The notes under the pieces were generated by a model. That model saw only the letters and a list, made by a program, of their open reading frames with translations, had not been told where the DNA came from and made no database searches. Both the position numbers and the translations under genes were made by a program. A stretch of DNA of 44,200 bases from Deinococcus sp. (GTDB lineage: Bacteria > Deinococcota > Deinococci > Deinococcales > Deinococcaceae): contig NZ_JAGLBG010000008.1 in assembly GCF_018260405.1 (NCBI RefSeq), positions 1 through 44,200 on the forward strand. Reading direction: 5' to 3'. Positions 38,623-44,200 of the stretch are shown here, piece after piece (positions within the stretch are counted from its first letter, which is position 1; every line of letters begins with the position of its first letter).

Positions 38623-40514
38623 CTGACGGCAGGCAGGCCGCGCAGGTAGCCGACGCTGTTTTGCAGTTTGTAGTTCAGCACGCCGTACTTGTTGGCCCCC
38701 CACTTGGTCTTGGCGAGAGCTTCGAGGCGGTCGATCTGTTCCTTGGGCTGGCTGGCGAGCCAGTCGCCCTGGTGCTGGTTGTTGCTGGTGATGTAGGCGT
38801 AGTTGCCCATACTCTCGACCACGTTGAGGCCGGTGGATTCCGAACCCGCCGCCAGCGTCATGATGCGGCTCAGCTTCTTGGTGCTTACGTTGTAGGCCCA
38901 CAGGTAGTTGTTGACGTGGTTGCCGCTGTCCTCACCGATGAACAGGGTCTTCATGGCCTCGGAGTAGTACAGGTTGTCGGTGTTGGCGATGGCGTTCACG
39001 TCGGCGGTGTTGCCCTGGGCGTCGGCCTTGTCGAGCATATGCCCCAGCAGTCCCGGCTCGACGTAGGTGCGCGTGGCGACATAGGTGCTGTTGATCGGGT
39101 TGCCGCTGGTGTCCTTCTGACCGCCCGAAAGCTCGAAGGTGTAGGTCGCGCCCGCCTTGTTCTCGGGCAGTTGCACGTCGTCGGCGGGCACGTCTTTCTC
39201 GGCCTTCATGCTGGTCTGCACGTAGCTCATGGCGTAGTACATCTTCTTGTCGGCGTCATTGAAGGTCACGCCTTCGCCCTTAGTGAACTCGGTGGTAGCT
39301 CCCAGGTAGGCGGCGTAACGGCGGGTTTCCAGGAACGCGGCGGCCTGCTCCATGCCGGGCTTAAGCTTGAGCCAGATGGTCTGGGCACTGCCCGCGCGGG
39401 TGGGCTTGAAGCCTTCTTTGGCTTCCAGCGAATATTCGAAGATGTCGCCCAGGGTCAGGCCCTTATCGCGCAGCGCCTTGATCTCGGCGTAGGTGCTGTG
39501 GCCCAGGCGAACCCAGCTGATGTTAGCCGCGCCGCCGTTCTGGTCGCTGGTCTGCTGCCACTTGGCGGCGTAGAGGTTGCCGCCCGCCTTGGGGTCGTTT
39601 TGCTTGTCGCCCACGAACATGAAGATGCCCGAGTACGCGCCGTCGTCGCCGTAGACCGCCGTGCGCCCGTCGTTGGCGAAGCGGGCAATTTCCCAGGTGC
39701 CGCGCCCCATCTCGTAGTGCTTGGTCACGTCGTAGCCGCCGTCAGGCTTAACCGCCACTTCAATCGGGTACCCGTAGTCGTAGGGGTTGGCCCGCTTCTC
39801 ACCCTTGAAGTAGACCTCGTTCATGGCCTTCAGGCCCGCTTCGGTGGTTTTGTAGGCCTTTTCGCCGGGCACGAAGTACAGGTCGTAGTCTTCCTCGCCG
39901 CCCAGGTGGGTGTTCCAGGGGGTGGTGCCGCCCGCACAGAAGATCCAGCCGCCGCCCACGCTGCTGAAGTCCACGCTGGTCTGGCGCTCGACGCTGAACT
40001 TGCCGTCTGCACCCTGCTTCAGGCTGCTCAGGCTCATTTCCATGGGCATCCGCGAGTACCAGCCCTCGACCTTGTAGGCTTCCTGGCCGTTTGCCAGGAT
40101 GTTGTCGTATTCCCAGTGGTTGACGAGGTAAGGCTTGCCGCCCACGTTCAGCAGACTGGTGCCGTCGGCGGTTTCGGCCACCACCGGGTCACCGTTCTTG
40201 TCCATGATCGGGTTCATCTTGGCGTCGAAGAGCTGTCCGGCCTGATAGGTCTTGCCGTTCACCGTGTTGATCTGGTCGGTGTTCTTGAACAGCACGTCGT
40301 AGGTCAGCGGAAAATCCTTGGTGCTGCCGTCGGCGTAGGTGACAGTCGCCACCGACTTGGTGTACGTGCTCAGCATTTCCTCGTCGCTCTGGGGCGCGGG
40401 GGTATTGCTGAATACCACACTTTTGACGGCCCTGTTTTGGGCGCTCATGGTCGGCGCACAGGAGGTGACGCCCAGCGTCAGGGCAAGACCCGGGAGAAAC
40501 AGCGAAGGCTTCAT
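38619..40514 (-). CDS. PhoX/DUF839-family lipoprotein
   Basis: 631 aa. Lipoprotein signal MKPSLFLPGLALTLGVTSC with lipobox VTSC. The rest is beta-propeller-like as in PhoX phosphatases: GGGWIFCAGGTTPWNTHLGG, then GEEDYD, RGTWEIARFANDGRTAVYGDDG and LFIGEDSGNHVNNYLW. In PhoX the segment after TPWxT ends SCEE with a metal-ligand cysteine; here it is GGEE, so the metal centre may differ and phosphatase activity is not certain. ATG 40514 is chosen because GAGAGGG lies 9 nt upstream; ATG 40523 has no spacing for it. Envelope location. No pho operator was recognised. Confidence 0.85.
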   Translation of the reverse strand: MKPSLFLPGLALTLGVTSCAPTMSAQNRAVKSVVFSNTPAPQSDEEMLSTYTKSVATVTYADGSTKDFPLTYDVLFKNTDQINTVNGKTYQAGQLFDAKMNPIMDKNGDPVVAETADGTSLLNVGGKPYLVNHWEYDNILANGQEAYKVEGWYSRMPMEMSLSSLKQGADGKFSVERQTSVDFSSVGGGWIFCAGGTTPWNTHLGGEEDYDLYFVPGEKAYKTTEAGLKAMNEVYFKGEKRANPYDYGYPIEVAVKPDGGYDVTKHYEMGRGTWEIARFANDGRTAVYGDDGAYSGIFMFVGDKQNDPKAGGNLYAAKWQQTSDQNGGAANISWVRLGHSTYAEIKALRDKGLTLGDIFEYSLEAKEGFKPTRAGSAQTIWLKLKPGMEQAAAFLETRRYAAYLGATTEFTKGEGVTFNDADKKMYYAMSYVQTSMKAEKDVPADDVQLPENKAGATYTFELSGGQKDTSGNPINSTYVATRTYVEPGLLGHMLDKADAQGNTADVNAIANTDNLYYSEAMKTLFIGEDSGNHVNNYLWAYNVSTKKLSRIMTLAAGSESTGLNVVESMGNYAYITSNNQHQGDWLASQPKEQIDRLEALAKTKWGANKYGVLNYKLQNSVGYLRGLPAVR

Positions 40515-40703
40515 ATTTTTCATCCCTCTCACCGTAGAAACCAATTGTCAGGTAGGCGTCTGCCGTAAGGCGCGAAGAGTTAAACTAGGTCTAAAAGCCA
40601 GTCTTATGCTGCGCCCAAAGGGGCCGGGATGTTGCGGGCAGCGCAGGCTGTTTTTCCGGCAGCCAGGTTCGCTGAAGGCTGGCTGAACCCGCTACCCTGA
40701 GGC

Positions 40704-41498
40704 ATGACCGCAAATGCTTCCTCTCTCAGCGACGCGCACACCCACACGCCCCTGTGCGGTCACGCGACGGGCACGCCCCGCGAGTATGCCCAGGCTGCTC
40801 TGGACGCCGGACTCGCGGGGATTTGCTTTACCGACCACATGCCTATGCCGCGCTGGTACGACGCCCCGTGGCGCATGTCGCTGGAGCAGTTGCCGGAGTA
40901 CATCGGAGAAATTCAGGCTGTGCAGCAGGAATTCGCCGGGCGGCTAGACGTGAGATTGGGTCTAGAGGCCGACTTTCATCCTGGCACCGAGCAGTTTGTG
41001 GAAAAGGTGCTGGGAATGCACGAGTGGGACTATGTCATCGGCAGTATTCACTACCTGGGCGCGTGGGGTTTCGATAACCCGGAATTCGTGGACGAGTACG
41101 CCGAGCGCGACCTGAGCGGGCTGTACCGCGACTACTACGCTCTGGCCGCCGCCGCCGCCCGCTCCGGTCTGTTCGATTCCATCGGGCACCTGGATTTGCC
41201 CAAAAAGTTCGGCCACTGCGACCCGGAAGGGCAAGCAGCTTTGCACGCCCTGGACACCATTGCAGCGGCGGGGCTGGCCCTTGATTTCAACACGGCGGGC
41301 TGGCGCAAGCCCGTAGCCGAGGCGTACCCGGCCCCCAATCTGGTGCGGGCGGCGGCTGAGCGCGCAATTCCCTTCGTGCTGGGCAGCGACGCCCACAAGC
41401 CTGAAGAGGTGGGTTACCGTTTTGCCGACGCGGTAAAGGAAATCGGGGAGGTGGGGGGCAAAGTGGTGACGTTCCGGGGGCGCACAAGGCAAGGCTAA
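40704..41498 (+). CDS. PHP-domain phosphatase, HisJ/HisK-type histidinol phosphatase
   Basis: 264 aa PHP-fold metalloenzyme. Metal ligands are seen in DAHTHTPLCGHA (D10, H12, H14), ICFTDHMPMP, EADFHPG, IGSIHYLG, IGHLDLPKKFG and LGSDAHKPEEVG, the set expected for histidinol-phosphate phosphatase, which removes phosphate in histidine synthesis. No other his genes are near, so a different phospho-substrate cannot be excluded. No ribosome binding site; TACCCT (40693-40698) lies 5 nt before the ATG, which suits a leaderless start. It converges with polX. Confidence 0.85.
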   Translation: MTANASSLSDAHTHTPLCGHATGTPREYAQAALDAGLAGICFTDHMPMPRWYDAPWRMSLEQLPEYIGEIQAVQQEFAGRLDVRLGLEADFHPGTEQFVEKVLGMHEWDYVIGSIHYLGAWGFDNPEFVDEYAERDLSGLYRDYYALAAAAARSGLFDSIGHLDLPKKFGHCDPEGQAALHALDTIAAAGLALDFNTAGWRKPVAEAYPAPNLVRAAAERAIPFVLGSDAHKPEEVGYRFADAVKEIGEVGGKVVTFRGRTRQG

Positions 41499-41504
41499 AC
41501 GGGC

Positions 41505-41590
41505 TTATACAAGCTGCCGATTGAACCGGGCCGTTTTGGATTCAGTCTGAGCGGGGGTACGGAGGCACAAAGACAGGTTTGGCGGAAGCT
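41505..41590 (+). repeat. Dispersed repeat R1, copy 2 (between the PHP gene and polX)
   Basis: Starts 7 bp after the PHP gene stop. The core 41514-41553 is 36/40 identical to copy 1 after eamA, and similarity continues through AAAGA...GGTTT.GCGG. As with copy 1, it sits directly after a stop codon, here between convergent genes. Confidence 0.75.
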
Positions 41591-41626
41591 GTATGACAGC
41601 CTCATTTACACCCGGTAGCTATAGAC

Positions 41627-43438
41627 CTATTTACTCAGCGTACGCTGCTGGCGCTGCCACGCCACGAAGGTCAGGAATTCCTCGCGGGTCAGCGTGTTGA
41701 CGACCATCGCCGCAGTCAGGCCCGCCTTTCGCGCCACCGCCACGCCGTAGCAGGCATCGGTCAGGGAGCCGGGAACGTGGGCGTCGGTGTTGATGGCCCA
41801 CTTGAGGCGAGTGCGCCAGCGCAGCACGTCGCGCCAGTCGAGGTCAAGCCGGGCAGGATTGGCGTTGATTTCGACCACTGTTCCGGCGGTCTCGCACGTC
41901 CTTAGCACGGCGTCTATGTCCAGCGGGTAGCCGGGACGCCGCAGCAACAGCCGCCCGGTGGGGTGGCCCAGCACCGTGACCAACGGGTGAGACGCGGCTT
42001 TAATCAGGCGCTCGGTCTGTTTGGCGGCGTCGAGGGTAAAGCCGCTGTGAACGCTGGCGACCACGTAATCCAGCTCGGCCAGCACATCGTCGGGGAAATC
42101 CAGCGAGCCGTCTTCGAGGATGTCCACCTCGCTGCCTGCCACCAGCGGCACGCCCGCCGCCTGCAACTCGCGCACCTCCTTGAGTTGTGCCTGCAAACGC
42201 TCGATGCTCAGGCCGTTGGCATAGTGCGCGGCGCGGCTGTGGTCGGCGGTGCCCAGGAATTCGTGACCCAGGCGCACCGCTTCGGCGGCCATCTCAGCGA
42301 TGCTGGCCTGCCCATCGGACCAGGTGGAATGGGTATGAATCATGCCGCGTAGGTCAGACACCTGAATCAGCTCGGCGGCGGGCGGCAGCGTTTGCCAGAG
42401 GGCGTCGTGTTCGGGTTCGCGGTACTCGGGGGGGCGCAAGGCCAGAGTTGGGGAGGCCGCTTGAGACTGCGTTTCCGGCGTGCCTCCCCCTCGCCCTCGC
42501 TGCGCGGTATCCCTCCCGGGCAGGTGAAGAGGGGTAGACCAACCAAGTTCGCGGAAAACGTCTTGCTCGGTGGGCATCGGCATCACTTCGGTGCCGCGCA
42601 GCAGACCGCGCCCGGTCAGGTCATAGCCCTTTGCTGCCGCTTGAGCCTGGAGCTGCTCGCGGTATTCGGCGCTGCCGGTCATCAGCAAGTCCAGTGCGCC
42701 GCGCGCTTCGGCGTTGGCATAGGCCACTTCAACAGGAACGCCGTCTAGCTCGCCTGCCACGACGGGTTTGCCTTCAATCTGTTGCAGCCCTGGCAGCCGC
42801 TGCTGCACGTCCCCAGCGCTGCCCGTGACCGTCACCCGCGCCACCCGCACCGTTTCCAGGCCGCGCCGCACGTCGCCGGAAATCCGGGGGGACAAACCGT
42901 CCAGCGTGCCTAGCAGGGCCTGTGCCGTGGCCAGACCGGTAGACAGCAGCTGCCGCTTTCGCGCCTCGAACAGGAACTCTACATTCTCCAGAATGGTCGC
43001 CGCACTTTTGGCCCCGAAGCCCTTCTGGGCGGCCAGTTCGCCGCTGATACCCGCCTCGCGCAGCCGTTCCAGCGACTCTATTCCGGCTTGCCACAGGGCA
43101 CGGATTTTCTTCGGCCCCAGCCCGCGCACGTCCAGCAGTTCCAGCACACCCGGCGGCAGTTGCGCGGCGGCCTCTTCGTACGGGGCAAAGGTATGGGTGC
43201 GGGCAAAGTCGGTCAGCTCGGCGGCGATGCCCTTACCGACTTTGGGAATCCCGGCAAAGTTCTTTGCCAGCAGTTCGGGGGTTTGCTGGGTCAGTGCCTC
43301 CAGGCTGCGGGCGGCGCCCCGGTAGGCGCGTGAACGAAACTCATCTGCGCCCAGGATGTCCAGCAGGTCGGCGGTGCGTTCCAGGGTCAGCACCAGAAGT
43401 TTGCGGGTGGGCTGGCGGGCCGAGGTGGGGCGGGTCAT
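41627..43438 (-). CDS. polX: DNA polymerase X family protein with PHP nuclease domain
   Basis: 603 aa, close to D. radiodurans PolX. The N-terminal 8-kDa-like and fingers regions have helix-hairpin-helix motifs (GIPKVGKGIAAEL, VRGLGPKKIRALW). The palm region is non-standard: the expected GSxRR...DxD is read as GDVRRGLETVRVAR, lacking both aspartates, and the third acid is in VEVAYA. The C-terminal PHP domain (from about residue 365) is intact: IHTHSTWSDG, GTADHSRAAHY, SEVDILEDG, VASVHSGF, GHPTGRLL, NTDAHVPG; it is expected to give a metal-dependent 3'-5' exonuclease. D. radiodurans PolX works in break repair and also has non-standard palm residues. TAGACT lies 6 nt before the ATG. Confidence 0.95.
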   Translation of the reverse strand: MTRPTSARQPTRKLLVLTLERTADLLDILGADEFRSRAYRGAARSLEALTQQTPELLAKNFAGIPKVGKGIAAELTDFARTHTFAPYEEAAAQLPPGVLELLDVRGLGPKKIRALWQAGIESLERLREAGISGELAAQKGFGAKSAATILENVEFLFEARKRQLLSTGLATAQALLGTLDGLSPRISGDVRRGLETVRVARVTVTGSAGDVQQRLPGLQQIEGKPVVAGELDGVPVEVAYANAEARGALDLLMTGSAEYREQLQAQAAAKGYDLTGRGLLRGTEVMPMPTEQDVFRELGWSTPLHLPGRDTAQRGRGGGTPETQSQAASPTLALRPPEYREPEHDALWQTLPPAAELIQVSDLRGMIHTHSTWSDGQASIAEMAAEAVRLGHEFLGTADHSRAAHYANGLSIERLQAQLKEVRELQAAGVPLVAGSEVDILEDGSLDFPDDVLAELDYVVASVHSGFTLDAAKQTERLIKAASHPLVTVLGHPTGRLLLRRPGYPLDIDAVLRTCETAGTVVEINANPARLDLDWRDVLRWRTRLKWAINTDAHVPGSLTDACYGVAVARKAGLTAAMVVNTLTREEFLTFVAWQRQQRTLSK

Positions 43439-43444
43439 GGGTAC

Positions 43445-43450
43445 AGTCTA
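43445..43450 (-). promoter_or_regulatory. -10 box of polX (leaderless type)
   Basis: TAGACT on the minus strand ends 6 nt before the polX ATG; there is no ribosome binding site and no good -35. Confidence 0.55.
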
Positions 43451-43532
43451 GGGCGACCGTCTGGGGCGGCTGCCGAACCTTTGCTCTCATTTTTGGGCGA
43501 CGTGAGTTCCCCCTGACTGTGCCGCAGGCCAC

Positions 43533-43562
43533 TTCACCCGGCCTGGACCCGAACCTTTATAT
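43533..43562 (+). promoter_or_regulatory. Promoter candidate of the terminal liv-type gene
   Basis: TTCACC (43533-43538), 18-bp spacer, TTATAT (43557-43562). The leader is about 55 nt and ends with AGGAGGAA, so this gene is not leaderless. Confidence 0.45.
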
Positions 43563-43622
43563 TGGCGTGTTTCCACGTGCCGCCCTAGCGCGGCTGAACA
43601 TGGACCGACAGGAGGAATAAAA

Positions 43623-44200
43623 ATGAAACAGGCCAAATTGTTTGCGGCAGCCTTAACGGCGGCCCTGGTGGGGTTCGCTGGCGCTCAGAAAGTCGATACC
43701 CCTATTCAAATCGGGATTGCGGTGGCCCAGACCAGTAACGTGTCTCTCTTCGGACAAGAACAGCTGATCGGGGCCAGAGCCGCCGAGAAGTTTCTCAATG
43801 GACGCGGCGGGATTGGCGGCACGCCCTTCAAGCTGGTCTTTCAGGACGCGGCGGGCGACGAGAACAGCGCTATTAACGCCTTTCAAAACCTGATCAACAA
43901 GGATCATGTGGTTGCCATTGTCGGCCCGACCCTCTCGCAGCAGGCCTTCGCCGCCGACCCTATCGCCGACCGCGCCAAGGTGCCGGTGCTGGGGCCAAGC
44001 AACACCGCTAAGGGCATTCCGCAGATTGGTGAGTACATTGCCCGCGTGTCGGCGCCCGTCTCGGTGGTGGCTCCGGCGGCCATCAAGCAGGCCCTGAAGC
44101 TCGACCCCAAGATCAAGAAGGTAGCGGTGCTGTACGCGCAGAATGACGCCTTCTCGGTGTCCGAAACCGGCACGTTCCAGCAGACCGCCAAGGATCAGGG
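43623..44200 (+). CDS. livK: Branched-chain amino acid ABC transporter substrate-binding protein (3' end cut)
   Basis: Periplasmic binding protein of the Leu/Ile/Val-type family; 192 residues are visible and the frame stays open to the window end. The signal peptide is MKQAKLFAAALTAALVGFAG, cleaved near AGAQ. The type I periplasmic fold follows: IQIGIAVAQTSNVSLFGQEQ, GARAAEKFLNGRGGIGGTPF, KLVFQDAAGDENSA and VVAIVGPTLSQQAFAADP. AGGAGG precedes the ATG. The family covers several amino acids and other small molecules, so the ligand is not fixed. Permease and ATPase genes may follow outside the window; the livHMGF set at the other end lies 40 kb away. Confidence 0.9.
   Translation, partial: MKQAKLFAAALTAALVGFAGAQKVDTPIQIGIAVAQTSNVSLFGQEQLIGARAAEKFLNGRGGIGGTPFKLVFQDAAGDENSAINAFQNLINKDHVVAIVGPTLSQQAFAADPIADRAKVPVLGPSNTAKGIPQIGEYIARVSAPVSVVAPAAIKQALKLDPKIKKVAVLYAQNDAFSVSETGTFQQTAKDQ

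Noticed and set aside
38661..40568. Open frame opposite the PhoX-like gene (635 codons)
   Set aside because: Val/Gly/Leu/His-rich shadow of the real gene, which has a lipoprotein signal, a ribosome site and family motifs on the other strand.
40704..41498. Part of a histidine biosynthesis operon
   Set aside because: No other his gene is present; only the PHP phosphatase family resemblance supports the role.

Overview
The window is chromosomal DNA from a Deinococcus species. The evidence is a Dps1-type ferritin with the Deinococcus N-terminal metal site, a double-length SSB with two OB folds, a full V/A-type ATPase operon, a PolX with the non-standard polymerase site known from D. radiodurans, a radiation/desiccation response motif (RDRM) in front of ssb, and many genes whose only promoter-like sequence is a TANNNT box 5-7 nt before the start codon (leaderless mRNA style). 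I could not tell the species from the sequence.

Layout. 1-3070: livH (5' cut), livM, livG and livF, an overlapping branched-chain amino acid importer operon, followed by a class C beta-lactamase-like serine hydrolase (to 4318). 4348-4550: a coding-like gene remnant. 4604-6156 (minus): dps and an MBL-fold hydrolase. 6336-6890: lspA. 7149-13632: gltB and gltD, glutamate synthase. 13711-16144 (minus): three ATGA-coupled genes that I cannot assign, two paralogous membrane proteins and a P-loop NTPase. 16485-18670 (minus): rpsF-ssb-rpsR-rplI. 18900-19760: a PSP1/RicT-like gene. 19848-21962 (minus): a truncated S66 peptidase, DHFR and thyA. 22106-30949 (minus): the V-ATPase operon in the order G-I-K-E-C-F-A-B-D. 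31173-33996 (minus): argC, a Nudix gene and argF. 34284-35817: a small lipoprotein and eamA. 36022-40514 (minus): a secreted di-heme cytochrome and a PhoX/DUF839 lipoprotein, separated by a repeat-rich 580-bp island. 40704-43438: a HisJ-type PHP phosphatase convergent with polX. 43623-end: the start of another liv-type binding protein gene.

Working connections. LivHMGF import branched-chain amino acids. GltBD makes glutamate, which feeds the arginine genes argC and argF. ThyA and DHFR form the dTMP/folate cycle. Dps, SSB and PolX belong to DNA protection and repair, and the ssb operator suggests IrrE/PprI-DdrO damage control of SSB supply apart from the ribosomal genes around it.

The best candidate for something undescribed is the three-gene operon at 13711-16144: a predicted arrestin-like beta-sandwich domain appears on two membrane anchors and, more weakly, on an ATPase. 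A second theme is small mosaic repeats at gene ends and in intergenic gaps (families R1-R3 below), a 39-40 bp tandem array and several large hairpins.
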